Below are positions 11,591 through 25,700 of a DNA stretch of 64,000 bases, one piece after another. The DNA is from Pyrocephalus nanus (Eukaryota > Chordata > Aves > Passeriformes > Tyrannidae). Every line of letters starts with the position of its first letter. Position 1 is the first letter of the stretch. The notes beneath the pieces were generated by a model. The model was not told where the DNA came from. It saw only the letters and a list, made by a program, of their open reading frames with translations, and ran no database searches. The stretch spans positions 44,786,425-44,850,424 of the forward strand of contig CM076266.1 of NCBI GenBank assembly GCA_038380795.1. Reading direction: 5' to 3'. The position numbers and the translations under genes were made by a program.

Positions 11591-13487
11591 GGAACAGGCT
11601 GGTCAGTGGTTGATGCTCCTGTCAAAGGACAGAGTAGCTCTGTCAACAGGGCAGCAAAGATGTTATCTTGCAAATCTGTATGTTGTAGAAAAGTAGAGAA
11701 CTGGAGAGAACTGAAAGAGAGACTAAAAATTCAAGCAAAGGAACAAAATCTTTCTCAGACTGGTAGCAGTAATTTTTCCACAGTGCAATGCCAAACAGTG
11801 CCAACACACTAGTCCAATCAAAGTCAGTTAATCTCTACATTACATACCATAAATATGTGCAGATATACAATGTTAACATACGAGGTGCCAAATCACCGGT
11901 GTAGCACCTATGTAACTCATTACAGTGTCACGGCACAGGAGGAACACTTCAGAGCAATCAGACTTCTCTCCATTTGGAGAGAAGCTTGGCAGTTGTTACA
12001 CAGGTCTTAGAACAAACCAATCTTGTCTTCCAAAGGATTTCTGAACAATGCTTTATATCACTCCTTTGTTTATTACTACTATGACTGTCTTTCCTGCAAC
12101 ACTTTTAGTTCTCTTTAATCCTTCCAGAATCATGAATCCTCACACCCTAATGCCACTACATTAGGTATAATAAGAGAAAAGAGAGAGAGAAGAAAAAGGG
12201 GAGCTGAGAGGCAAAAGGATTCAGTAAGCAAGAACACCAGGTAAGTCTTCTTTATGGGTGAACAACAGCATGGCAACAGTCAGTGCAACTGACCCAGGCA
12301 GCTCCAAGATTCCATGTGTTCTTATACATAAGGAAGAAGGGTACTTTCCCTCAGTGAGAAGAAGGAAGAAAAAAAAAGGTTCTCAAACTTTAATTCTGGA
12401 CTACTCACAATCCTAATAATTTAAATTAAATTATTCAGTTTGGCTTCAGTCATTTCTAAAGTTGTTCTTAGTCATAGACCGGAAAAGGGAAGCCATTAGG
12501 GAAATCAAAGCTGTGGCCCAAAATTAAAGCAAACATTTAAGGTTAGATCAGGAATATTCTTGGTTAATCCTATCAGCGTATGCTCAGAAGTTAAGTATGG
12601 TATCTCCTAGTATAATCATAAGAAAAAGTTCTGTGAAGAAAATAAAGTCGTGCTGCATGACAGTTGAAGTTTGTCTAACCCTAACATGAGAGGGTCTAAA
12701 CAATCTCTGATATTAAGAAATTTATTGAAAGATGAACCAAATATATTGTATGATGTCCAAAGAGTTATGGGAACACTACTCATGCCCTAAACTGGACCTA
12801 AATGCCCTCTGATATTTTGATGTACTTTTTATAGGTGATGTGACACACCACACATAAAAAACCTTGTTTTACAAAAAAGTAGGAGAATGAAATTTTACAG
12901 AAAAGAGCACAGCAACTAATAAAAAAGTTCTATTTTCAAACTAAAGATGCTAAATATTTCATCAGCACAGAAAGCAAGAGCTTTTGCTTCTTTTCTCAAC
13001 AAAACTATCCACCATGAAAGTTTAAGAAAACATACAATGACCAACAAGACTAAGAAGCCAAACAAACTGAAATAACAGGGTCTTGTGATAACACAAAATG
13101 TGCAGTCAATCAGCAGACTGCCTGTATATAAGGAAATTACTAATTACAGTTATAACTGGCAATTCGATGTATTTAAATCTAGCCTAGTATGTGTCCTTAG
13201 TACCCCAGTGAAGAAGAGCTGTAAAGGTTAAGTGCAAAGTGATTTTTTCTTTAAGCTTGTAGAGCTCTTCAGTTCAGTAGCGTGTTTCCCAGCTTTTTAC
13301 TTTAGCAAAACTATATATTTAACACAACTATATAAAGCATTAAACAGAGGAAATGGAATTTATAACAAAAACAGAACATCAATCGAACTGAAATCCTGCA
13401 ATTCAGAATGTCCACAATGTAAGTCATCTGAAACAATGTTATTATTATGAATATGAGCCTCATAATAACAACTCCACCATCATTTAC
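11591..13487. other. Intron sequence just downstream of exon L, nothing recognised
   Basis: No exon, RNA gene or clear transposon is seen. A purine-rich stretch (GAGAAAAGAGAGAGAGAAG) lies at about 12174-12205. The exon L donor is at 13486-13487. Confidence 0.6.
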
Positions 13488-13656
13488 CGTGTTTCTGATT
13501 GGAATTTTCTTCGGTTCTGTTGGCACATCCTGAGGAACAAATTTCACTGGTTCTTTAATCTGTCTCCTTGATCTTTTGGTCCCATCTGGTAAAGTTTCCA
13601 TGGCAATGTCAGCCTCCATGTCACTGCTACCTGCCTGGTCACACTCTGAGCATTGC
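13488..13656 (-). CDS. PHF14: PHF14 exon L: end of PHD finger 3 and basic tail
   Basis: The exon is 169 nt: 1 nt completing Trp plus 56 codons (about residues 688-743). The acceptor is GCACTTTGCAG and the donor AACACG|GTAAAT. It starts [20 protein letters not shown], which completes PHD3. It continues with a basic segment ([20 protein letters not shown]) and ends KKIPIRNT. Reading through the donor adds 58 codons of unrelated residues before a stop at 13311, so an intron-retention isoform is possible but unsupported. Later exons with the fourth PHD finger were not found downstream in the window. Confidence 0.96.
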
Positions 13657-16600
13657 CTGCAAAGTGCAACATTTTCTTTTTAAGACTGTAGTCACAAAAG
13701 CAGAAAAAGAAATATATTGAAGTGTTTGGGTTTAAGATAAATTCAAAAGTCAATAAATCAAATGGACACCTCAAGAAGTCACTCACACATACTTTTTAGG
13801 CAACCAAGCAAAAAATAAGTAAGACGTTCTTATATTCCTGACAGTATTTAACTTTGAAAACCAAGATTTTGAAAGTAGGAATTAATCTTCAAGAAAGATG
13901 CACCCTACTTCACCATTTTCATTCTACCACATCTGTAATCTATTCATTACTGCAACTGCTGCCACAGTTTAATCCCAGAATTATACAGTGGTTTGGATTG
14001 GAAGGGACGTTACAGATCATCTAATTCCCATCTCCCTGCCATGGGCAGGGACACTTCCAGTAGACCACACTGTTAATCTATACAATGACATGCTGCTGAA
14101 TTCATTCTGATGACAGCATGCTTTAGTGGCACGGATTTAGAAGTCATGTTTGTTATGAAAATAAATTTTAATATGTATTTTCTTAGGGAGTAGCTTTTAG
14201 AGCCAAAAAATAGTTAAGAGACAATTAAAGATACAGAAGATGGAGACATAAATTAACAAACTTTGAACACTGAATTGAAAAAATTGCCTTGTTTGAAAAA
14301 GCACAATCGGACTTCAAAAATTATTAGATGTTAAAGTAATGCTATTAACAAGCTCCATAACAGAATTACCAAGATAGGAATTCATCAAGATTTGTTCTTA
14401 TTTGCAGAAAATCATCTTGTGCAAAGTCATACATGTGGATGTTCACTAATAATATTTTAATGAAAACTTAAAAATTATACTCACTGATAGGAGCCAATTT
14501 TGTAATTACTTCTCACATTACATTTCAAACTCAAAAAAACTTTAAATGAATCCCAGTTCATTTGAACCACTGTTCTTATATTACAACATGTTTTCTTAAT
14601 AATATACCAACCAAACAAAATATCAACACATGTTCTCTCGAGTGGCGTTAACAGGGATAAGCACATTAAAGTTATGTAAATGAAGGAGCAAATTTGCTTT
14701 GGAAGGAGGCAAACAAAAACCAAGTACTCAATTATTTGAAGTTAAATGTTAATACACACTTGTGACATGAAGGCATATCCATCCTGCATAAAAAAAAGCT
14801 CAAAGTCATATATGTCTGTTGTGTCTGAGCCGATTTCTTCAAATTTACCTGTTCAACAACAGTTCTCCTGTGAACTTTAGTAAGAGCTAACACAGTATCA
14901 ACTCCATCAAAATTCCATGTTTTCTAATTTTTTCAAACTAATCCTAGCAGTAGAATCTCAGATGTCTCACATGCAAGTGCTAATAATACTTGCTGGTCTA
15001 GAAGAGCAGAAGTACTACAGGGTAGATTGTAAGAAAGATAACAATTTCTGCCCTCTCTCATACAGTATGGAGGTTTTATTAGTAATCAAAACACAAGGAA
15101 GTCAATTTATATACTTTTCAAACAGTTTTGGACCAGCATACAGGTGTATAGTACTCTATTCTTCCTCCTCTTTACAAGCCCCAGTTCACACACAGTACCT
15201 GTTAACACTTCTAGAATATAAAAGCAATAGAAAAAATATAAGGTACAAAATGCTACTTTTTACAGTTTTATGTTTACATAAACTTGTGTGAATATACACA
15301 CAAAAACATGTATTCACATACACTTGTAAAGTAAATAAAGGCACACAGACCAAACTACTACCATTTTAAGATTTTATGGAGAAGAGCTCTCCAATGATGT
15401 AACAGGAGAGAGAAGCTTTGAATAGCAACATTCCCTCAAAATGCTGGGTCTCCTTAACTAAAGGTTACTTTGATTTCTTTACTTTTATAAGATGCATTGC
15501 CTTCAAGCTGTCCAACTCAAAGCTTTAAGGTGATTTTCTGTTTGGTAAGCACCAGAGAGCACAGCCCTCCATAACACTGCAGCATCAGTCACGTAAGTAA
15601 TTTATGGAATGGAAAGCACAACTGAAAGTACCTACTATGATCTGCTTATGCAGATGCAATATCTATAAATATCTATAAAATCTGTATCTATAAAATATCT
15701 TCAATATCTATAAAAATGTTCAAAAATACTGTGATGAGCAGTATGTGCAATGTATAAATTAAAAAATAAGCATTTCACAGCTAAAAGTTGCATTAAAAAT
15801 CAAGTTTTTATACGACAAAAAAAATAGCAATATGGTTATACAACCATATTTGGAGTTGGGAACCCAGTCTCTTGGACCTACCACCCTGCACATATGATTT
15901 AAATTCCTGTTCTTTAGTTCTGTGCTAATAAAAGGAAGTTACTCAGGTTTTCGTCTCCATATGTTCAGACAGTCGTACAGAAAATAACCATGCAGATCAG
16001 TAAAGTCCTGTTGTTTCATTAGTATCCTATTTAAATATAAATAAGTGAAGTATTTTAACTTTATGTTACTGAGGAAGACAAGAAACATTTCAGCCAAAAG
16101 ATGAGGTACCGCATGCAAGTTCCTAAATTCCATTTTTATGAACAAGAAACAGGTGTCACCTGCTCTGAAACAGATGGTACAAGTGTCACAGCAATCAAAA
16201 TTAGGAAAAAGCTAGGTCTAGAAAAGAGAAGCAAAATCCCGGTATGAGGGGGGTGGAGGTGCTTGTTGTGTGAGTCACAGAACAAAACTTCATGAATACA
16301 GCAAAGATAAGGGGAAAAAGAAAGTTATAAACATGAACATACAGTCAACCTCTTGATTTACTGGAATAGCCTCTACTATCATAGTCAACCACATCTCATC
16401 AACCCTATTATAAAGCAGAGAAGCTTCAGCTACAAAGCAGTTTGGTTGGTGTCTCCCACAGGACCACAGAAAAGCTATTACAGATGCACACTCCTCTGAC
16501 TTGGAAACAATCTCCTTTCATCTCCTATTATAGTTTATTTCAACATGGTTCTTGAATTTAAAGAACTTTTTTCCCATTCTGCTGTTTAATCCCAATATGT

Positions 16601-19600
16601 TGATAGAAAGCAGTACGGGACAAGAGGACAAGAGGCTTAAGCTCTGTCAGGGAAGGTTTAGGCTGGATTTTAGAAAGAAGTTCTTTACAGAGAGAGTGAT
16701 CAGGCATTGGAATGGCCTGCCCAGAGAGGTGGTGGATTCACTGTCCCTGGAGGTTTTTAAGATGAGACTGGATGTGGCACTGAGTGCCATGATCTAGGAA
16801 TCACAGTGGGGTTGGATCAAGGGTTGGACTTGATGATCTTGGAGGTCTCTTCCAACCCAGTTAATTCTATGATTCTATGATTCTATGATATGACTTCTTT
16901 TTGGCTATGCTACAGTCATGCTCACCTAATTTCACTTCTTCAAGGACAAGCAGTAGACAGAGAACCTGCCACTGCAGGTCTGTCTTTACCCTTTACAACT
17001 CTTCCAACAATCTTCAACTACCTCTAAATTATCAAGTATTGGCATGCACCGTAAACAAATTAACAGAAGAAATTGTGCCAAAGATTCAACTTTTTCTACA
17101 CAGGTTTTGTTTTGCTTTGAGTTGGATTTACCTAATTTAGACACAGAGAAAATCAGAAGTAAGCAATAATATGCCTACTTCTAAAATGTGCCTACTGCTA
17201 AAACTACCAGAAGTGTTTGTTCCATCAAGAAATCTCAGTATTGATTTGAAACCTTTTAATCATACAGAAGTCTTTGATTAAGCACTAACAACCTACAGAA
17301 GAAGTGTGATTTTGTTGTGTTTTCAATCTAACTTGGTATAAGAATGATTGGTACCAGAGACAACTTCCCATCTCACAAACATCAACTCACTAACAATGAG
17401 TTGGGAAAGGAGTACATTGAAATCTTCTGTGATTAGTGAATATACTACAATGCTTCCAGAAAACAGTTCTGTCCATGGTGTTTAGAAAGGAAAACTGAAC
17501 AGTTAGAATGTGGCTTGTCTTTAATTGGGAAGAAACAGGTCTCACAAACATACTCTGTCACAAATCACTTCTTGCCACATTTACAAAGAATTGAACCACT
17601 CTGAACTTGAGAAACATGGACCACAACTTTAAGATGACACCTATACTCTATTAATTACACATCTTGAATGATGTACTGGGGGTGGTAGGGGCTGCTTTTA
17701 TCTGGAGATAGAAGACAGTATATATGAACCAAATATAGTTTGCCAAAGAGCTTCAAAGAGCATCTTACAGACAGTAAAGGTACTGAAAATTTGCAATGAC
17801 CCAAACATCCTTCAATTAAGAAAAGTGACAAATACATAGAAATGTATATGTTACATGTAATGTAGCATTGCTCATGCTTATAAAAGTTAATAATTTTATA
17901 TTTTTTTCTAATAATTTAGATGAAAAAACATTCAAGAAGTGCTGGATCAGTACTGAGTGAGTGAGGTCATGAATACGAATGAATGTCCAGATACCGAATG
18001 TGTGTTCATGAAGAGTACTGGTCAAAAATTCAATAGCTCATTCTGTATTGTGGCCAATACTCCCCAGAGCAGTCACCACTAAAATAGCCTGGCCTTCAAA
18101 CAAAAATAAAAGCCACCAAACTTAATATAATTGTTAGTCCTTGTCTCGTTCATCTCAGTCTCCAGCACCGCATACGCTACCAGAGGTTACCCCTGTTTTT
18201 CAGTAATCTCATTTCAATAGAAAGAGCTGCTGTTGGTAGTTGTCAAGCATTTTCTTAATGAAGATGTCAATATTTTCTAATTAGATTCTGATTCAGTGTA
18301 TTGTCTGTAAACACTTGTGCATTGCTTTTGTACTAGTTAAGATCATCCGGAATGGCCAGGACCATAAAAACACACAAGTTGTCAACAAGAATGATAAGGC
18401 TAAGTATTATGATAACATGTGAATCAAAATAATATTCTAGTGTTTAATCAACAGGATTTCTAAGAAACTGAAAATTCCCATTTTTTACATAAAACTATAC
18501 TACAGCATTGGTAAAGTATATGCCTCTAATCACCAAACCTTTTGCAAGGGCTCAAGTTAGCAATTATGTGTAAATTATTAGCAGTGACAACGGAATAGGA
18601 AAAAAAAAAGGAAACAATTACTTTTAACTTTTTCTTGCTTACTATTTTAAAAGAGAACTAAACTCAATGTTTTTAACCACTCTTTAAATAAAGTCTTTCA
18701 ACCTGCCTAGTGTTTTAAGGAATTTTCCACTATACCAATTTTTTTTATATTTTTGCTAAGTTCCCATTATATCCCATACAAATATGTGAAAAGTACACGG
18801 CCCCCATCTAAAAAAAAGAAACTGCACTTTTCTTCGTATCTTAATCAAAAGATAAAAACTGTATTCAAAACAGTGGGGGGGGAACCTCCTGAACTCAAAC
18901 TTAGATTAGGGTCTGTTCTATATGCTCTCTACTGATCCTGAAAAGAATACATAAAGGCATGTTCAATGATGAAAGGAATGCAATCAATGCAGCTCAATTT
19001 TTCTGCTATCATCTCACACTCCAGAATATGCCTCAGCTAATTAGAAGTAAAAGCCAAGTTTGTGATCTGAGATATAATTGAAGCATGAAATCCACAACAA
19101 AGGTAAGTTAGAGCTTTGAAATGAAAGTGCTCCACTGCCTAACGTGACCTATGCTGCCTTTAACACCTACTGAGAATTATAGTCTTACATCTTTTGGACT
19201 GATAGCTTTAAGTGAGCCTTTTCAACTTTGTTAAAAAGCAGAACAAAAATCAAACCTCCTGTGCAAATGCAGAAGCTATCTAAAAAATTAAAAAAATAAA
19301 GAAGCTTCCATGTAAAATAACTACTTCACAAATTTGACCAAAGAGACTGAAAGTCCAAAATCACACACTACAATAAATAATTAAAGGAAAAATAATTTCA
19401 GAAAAATATTAATGATGGTGAAAATCTTTCTGAGATTTTCATCTTTTAAATGAAATCTCTATTAATTTACTAAGCAAATTTAATGAAGTACATCCAGGTT
19501 TTGTCACATTAAGATATAAAAAAAGAGAGGCCTCCAGTACATTACATGTACTGACCATCTTGTTCTGCACACTATCTTCAAAACAAATCAGGCACCTTAA

Positions 19601-22600
19601 GTAAATGTTTTACACAAGTTTTTAAAAAATAATTAAAAAAACTAAAGAGATATATGAAAAAAAACAGAAACCAATTTTTTTTCTATTGAAATAGTTTTTC
19701 TGTATTTTTAGAAGGAATTCTTATACTATTCTGATTTGGTACCTTAATGTTCAAACAAGGTGATGAATGACTCCTGGAAATGCTGTATACTAAATTCTTG
19801 CTAGTTAAAAAACTGCTTCTGAATAACTGCTCCTAACACATTTCAGAGCAGTTTCAAGATGCAGAATGCTAACACTACACAGCAGCAAGCTAATTTTATG
19901 ACAGTTTTGAAATCAACCCCTTTGCCACCTTACTGTCTCTCCATTGTACCACTTAGATTTTGTTCTGCTCCACTGGCACAGAAAGAACTTTAATTCATGG
20001 AAATGTAACAGCAACAAGTACAGTTATGCACGTACTTTGGCACTGCATATTTGAGTCACAGAGACAGCAGTAAACCCAACATTTCCCATATTGCAATAAA
20101 CAGATCTACTACTTACAACTTTATCTTAAAATATTTACAAGTATTTTCTTGAAGATCTGGACAGAGTTGCATATCTGGGTCCTAAGATAAACAGAAAACC
20201 AAGTTTTTCATTTACTGAAATTAGCCTATAGTTTCCTACTGCTATTATATTGCAGCATTAAAAATCACAAACAAACTCAAAAGCTAAAAAAATTACAACT
20301 ACAGCCTATTTCTACATAGTGGCCAATAATGAGAGAATCTTTACTTCTTTTTTTGTTTTGGTTTGGTTTTTGGTTTAGCCTGAAAATAAAACCATTCAGT
20401 TCAGAGTGCATTAAAGCAATGTCTAAACCACTTAGAATTTGCAAGTCTACTCATGTTTACATCCCACTTTAAGTACAGAGAGAGCAAAGAACACCACATC
20501 AGCTGCATTCTTACCAGTAACTGTTCTTGGTCTTCCTTGGCATCCTTGTAAGAGGTGGATCCAGGCAACCAAGATGATAATGGAGTTTACAAGTGTCACA
20601 CAGTAGCAACAGGTGTTGGTCATGGTTCTTCTTGCAAATTCCACAACTTTTAATGTAGATAGCAGAAAAGCATTACAATTACATTTGAAATCATGAAGAA
20701 TAAATGATGTACCCCAGCACATTCCCCAGTTTCAATTCAAATATGTGGCAACTTCAATTGGAATGCATCTCTTAAGCGCATAATTACTTTTTGGAGTAAT
20801 TATGGAGTAAATTTTGAGGGTTTTTTAAGGAGCTTCTACTTATATACAGTAAAGCATAAAAGGCACACCTAACAGAGTTAACAAAACAAATGGCTTTCAG
20901 TTTAAATTTTTAAGGACTTCTAAAAAGTAAGCAATCACTCAGAACTTCAACAATGTACCAGTGGCAAATGGAAAAAACTTCATAAAAAACTTAAGCATCA
21001 AATGCTTAAATATAAAATTACACTGCTATTATCAGTTTTAACAATCATATGCTTATTCAGGTAATCATCCTGAAACAGATCTGTGCTGCTGTTATACTGG
21101 GCAATGTAACAACTCATAGCAAATTACATTTCCTTTCCATTGTTATTTTACTGGAACTGAAGTTTTACTTATTTTGAAAAGATCAGGTATTCACATGGGA
21201 GAAACTAAATGACTGGATTTGAATGAAACAGAACTAGTAGTAAGGCATGACTCCTGTTATTTGTGTAGATATCTAAATTGCCAAATCCTCAGCCCACCAC
21301 CACGTTCCTAAGATTTCTATCTCTCGCAGCACTAAAATTAACTTTTGCTCATGTAAATCATCTTCATTTAGCCTTCTAGCTGGGCAAGACACCACTTGCT
21401 GTGGTTGGAGGCCTGGCTGCTGCTATTAGATAAGGATAGACCATGTCTCTTCTCAGCTGTGGTGAGAGAATAAGATCCAATACAATGTGTACTTTGCACA
21501 GTCATGCTCTGGAATCCTAGTATACACTATTAGGCTTAATAAAAACCCAATCAGTAGCTTCACAGCTTATGGAGAAAGGGAGAAGTTGGAACAATGACAG
21601 AGTAAGTGAATGCATTTCATATTCTTGGGAATTAATAAAAATAGAAGTAGAGCAATTTAGTATGAGCAAAAAGTAAAAATTCTCATATGACAAGTGTTTT
21701 ATGCAGCCAGCCATTGTGACTAAACAGCATGATCACTGTTCACAAAGTCATCCACTTAGATGACTGCATTCAAAAAACAAGATGACAGTTAATTTTCACA
21801 TCACATTAAAAAAGGACCTTTCTATTTCAGATGCAAAGAGTTACCTTTGCCATTAAAGCACTGCCATCAAATTAGCAAAACCACCCAAATCTTGCTGATG
21901 TGTGCTAGGGTGAAGAATTGACCACTACTCAACTTAGCACTCAAAAGTAAGAAAAACGTATAGACAACTTTAAAGCATTTTGTTAATTAAAAACTGAAGT
22001 AAACAATTTTCTCTGAATCCTTTCTGAAACTAACTTACTATTCTGTCACGATTTAATTACTTGCCTATAAAGTACGGCTGGAAGTGCAGATGTCTTCTGT
22101 GCTCCTCCTTCCTTTTTACTTGGTTTCCTTTCCTTAGGAGCCCGTAAAATTGCTGGTATGTTCAATTTCTATTGAATTTGAAGAAATGCAGTACACATGA
22201 GTCTTGACACTTCTAAAGAACACCCTCCAATCTCAATGTATGAAGGACAAATAATGATGGGTGGGAGATTGCTTAGCTAGCTATTTTACAGACAAGAGCA
22301 GCTACACATTTATCCCACTATGATTTTGTGATTTAATCTTATACTAATTTTTTTCAATTCAGTAAAAAACACACAGATAGATTTCTAGCTTTTAGAATTC
22401 TTTAAGCTTCCAATAGAGGGATGGGCAATGATTCATTTGTCTAAGCAATTGAAAGAAGCAAAGGCAAATTCACAAATCTGACAGAACACTGAGGCAGTTT
22501 ATTTTCCACAGCATTGCAGCTACATTGGTGCTCGATAGGTTAATTAGAAAAATTATCTTATTGGACCAAGCCCTCCACAAAGCAGACGAGACTCTCTTTG

Positions 22601-22744
22601 GATTTCTACTAATCTGCAGTATGCTGGCTTTTCAGACAGCAACCATCTATCAAAGTCATTTCTCAGCAGTCCCGTGGGTCTGCATCTGTTCAACCAACTG
22701 GAAAAAGAATGTCATGCAAGCCGTGTAAATGAATTCTGCTCAAC

Positions 22745-22782
<38 letters not shown>

Positions 22783-25700
22783 AACATTTGCATTAGGAAA
22801 TATATTTCTAAATACTTAGTCAAAGGAGAGAAAAATATCCTTGGTTCAAAAGATACATTATGTGAGAATTCTTCTATGCAAGTAGGAGAGATGGGTGGAC
22901 AAAGAGAACTAGAAAAAGCTTGCATACCTTTGGAACTACTACTACATAAATAAAATGTAAGGTTCATATTCTGAACAGCAGCATAGACTCAGCAGTACCA
23001 AAGGGCACAACAAAACTGTGACCTAATTGTATGACTGCATTTTCACAATAAGCAGTTTCTTCAATCTTGAATTGTAATTGGAAATTATTTCAATCTCCCT
23101 CTCACACACAAAACGACATTGCCTTTTAATACCTCTGACATAAACCTTATTTGAAAACACTGCAAGAATATACACTTCTCTTTTTTCCCATATCAGTGAG
23201 AACAAAGATAATCGCTGGCAACAGGAAGTAATCCAAATCTTCTTCTGTCCTAGATATTTATATTCATTTCATCAAAATATTCTGCTCTGTCCAGTTGCAC
23301 ACCATCACTGCATTTAAAGGGATTTATCTCTTACAAAAGCCATAAAGAGTTAATGTATTATTTGAAGCCTACAGTAGCTAAAGACAATATGGATACAAAA
23401 ACAAGTAGGATTAACTCAACGCTTCATGTTAAGGTTCATCACAAATGACAGGTCAATCACTTATACCAAATGAAAGAATTTTGCAAACAAGAGCACTATT
23501 ACAACAACAAAATTAAGCTATGGGTTCCCAGTAGGTGGTTTGCAGAAGGCTAGGTACTTCAATCAGAAAGCATTATCCCCAGAGTAAAGCCTGGGTCTGA
23601 TCAAATCAAATCAATTTATTTGGCCATAGAAATGACAAACAGAAACAAAAAGGGCTATTCTTGGAAAACTAGTTCTGCCTTCTTCTGTAAAACACAGAGA
23701 GGGGGAGGAGAACTAACCAACCTGTCCAATGATTCTACCCAAAAGAGCCCAAATGCCTTGTCCTTCGTTTCGTAGTTTTCCATTCATATTTTGTAGCTCT
23801 TCCAAGGACTCACACAGCTGAAAAGTTACAGAAAAAAAAACAGGAATAAAAATTCATCAATAAAATAATTATTAAAATAATTATATAATAATTATTATTT
23901 AATAAAATTTATTCAACCTCTTACTTATCTAGGGTGCATTAATTTATTGTGGGATTAAAAAAACAACGAAACTCATACCAATATAGCTGAGATCAGTGCA
24001 ACCATTCAGTAATACAAGAGAAGTAAATCAAAAACCGGGGCAGCCACTTGATCTGAAGCATTTCAGAATGAAAATAAGGTTTCATAAAATTAAGTAGAGA
24101 GCAAAACTAAAATACAGCAACATCTTGTATATGTTGTCCAAACTACTTAAGCAGCAAGATTATAACAAGTGAAAATATAAATTGATTAAAACTCTCTTTT
24201 GCCATACTAAAGAATACCCACTCACACTCATGGAAAGAGATAAAATGTATTAAAGGACAGAGGCAAAAAAAACACGTTGTTTTTTTTTTTTCCTTCTGTA
24301 AGTAATTGTTAGTTGTCACCCAGAAGCCCATGCACAATGTTAAAAGCCCCATACACAATTTCCTTTGCCTTTATTATCTTTGGGTATTTCACGTGGATCT
24401 GCTGCTACATTTTCCATATGTTCTCATTTAAAACACACACAGTTTAAGAATTAGAAGCTACACCACTGTGCCATCATTAACCATCACTTGATAGATTCAG
24501 TAAGAATTGCAGCATGTCATCTGTCACAAAAAGGACAGTATTTCTAAATTTCAAAATATTTAAATATTTAAAAACTAATTATTATTAAGTAAAAATGCAC
24601 AAAATTTTTTTTTAACCATGATGATGACTTAAAAAATTATATTAGCAATATTTTGGGGGGAGCAATGCAATAATTTATGGACCACAAATTTGTTATACTC
24701 AAAAAAAGCATGCAGAGGATGCTATGGGTGTGTGAATACTGATTTTTTCCACCTGAAAAATTAGTCAAGTCATTAAATCTAGGATGAACGCAACTGCAGT
24801 TGGAGTTGTGTTCATAAATAACAAAGTATCCTAGATTGCCAGTTATCAAATAGGGCTCCAAGCAGGTTCAAAAAGAACGTCAAATTAAGACACAAGCAAA
24901 ACAAACAAAAAAAGGGAGAGAGATGAAGAGTCAAACTCTATTGCCTTGAAGTCTCAAATGAAATACGTACAAAGGGAAAAAAGAAGGACCTTATGACACA
25001 GGTTGACTCCTGAGAGGGACCTGTCTGTCCCTGTACTGGAGCTCCCAGTGGTGTCAGTTAAAGAGCTTGTGTTCAGTCAACATAAAATATTTCAGTTGAT
25101 TCTACTTGTATGGGGGAAGACAGACTACTGAGTTTTTTAAAAGAAGAAATATGTTTTTAAGTATTACTTTAAAAGAAGCAATAGTTTGCCTCTTTCATTC
25201 TATGACATTTTCTTTCATGGAAAGAAAAATGCTATCAAAGTCAATAGCAATACTAAAACAGCACAATGGATTATCATCCCTTTTACTTCACCTTGTTATA
25301 CTCCACATGAAGCTTTTCTTGCTCATTTTCTAATTTATCCTTGATGTTCTTCTGTTCAGCCATATTCTCCTGGATTTGAATCATGCGCATATTTCTCTCT
25401 ATTTAAAAGAAAATTGGATTATTTCCTATTCTTGACTATATATTTTTAAGTTTTATGAACTAAAAAAAGAAGCAATAGGAAGTATAAAAACATAACAATA
25501 CAAAGACACAAAACTATAGCCTACTGGTTTATTACACAGACTGAGTAGAACGAACAGTCATAACATTTACATTTTGCTGCATAAATATTGCCGCTGTTTA
25601 AATTATGAGCTTTGATCAGTCATCTAGCAAACAGTTACAAAGTCGTGATATTCTATATAGAAATGAAGGAGGATTTAAAGAAAAAAATATTATACCAAAA

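Larger units (their letters stand above)
13657..20514 (-). other. PHF14 intron K-L (6.9 kb)
   Basis: The intron runs from donor GTAAGA at 20514 to acceptor TTTGCAG at 13657. It contains two CR1 fragments (about 13979-14075 and 16598-16892), an ATCTATAAA-type repeat (15659-15715) and a short hairpin (15829-15850). Otherwise it is AT-rich sequence with no recognised gene. Confidence 0.85.

Noticed and set aside
12050..12115. Pyrimidine-rich stretch resembling the 3' part of an avian LTR
   Set aside because: The resemblance is only to general T/C-rich composition; no continuous match to the LTR that fades near 11590.
14761..14800. ATGCAG|GATGGATATGCC on the minus strand, like part of a PHD-finger exon (GYGWIC)
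   Set aside because: It lies upstream of exon L in transcript order, and the following codons (CCTTCATGTC) do not continue a PHD finger. Chance similarity.
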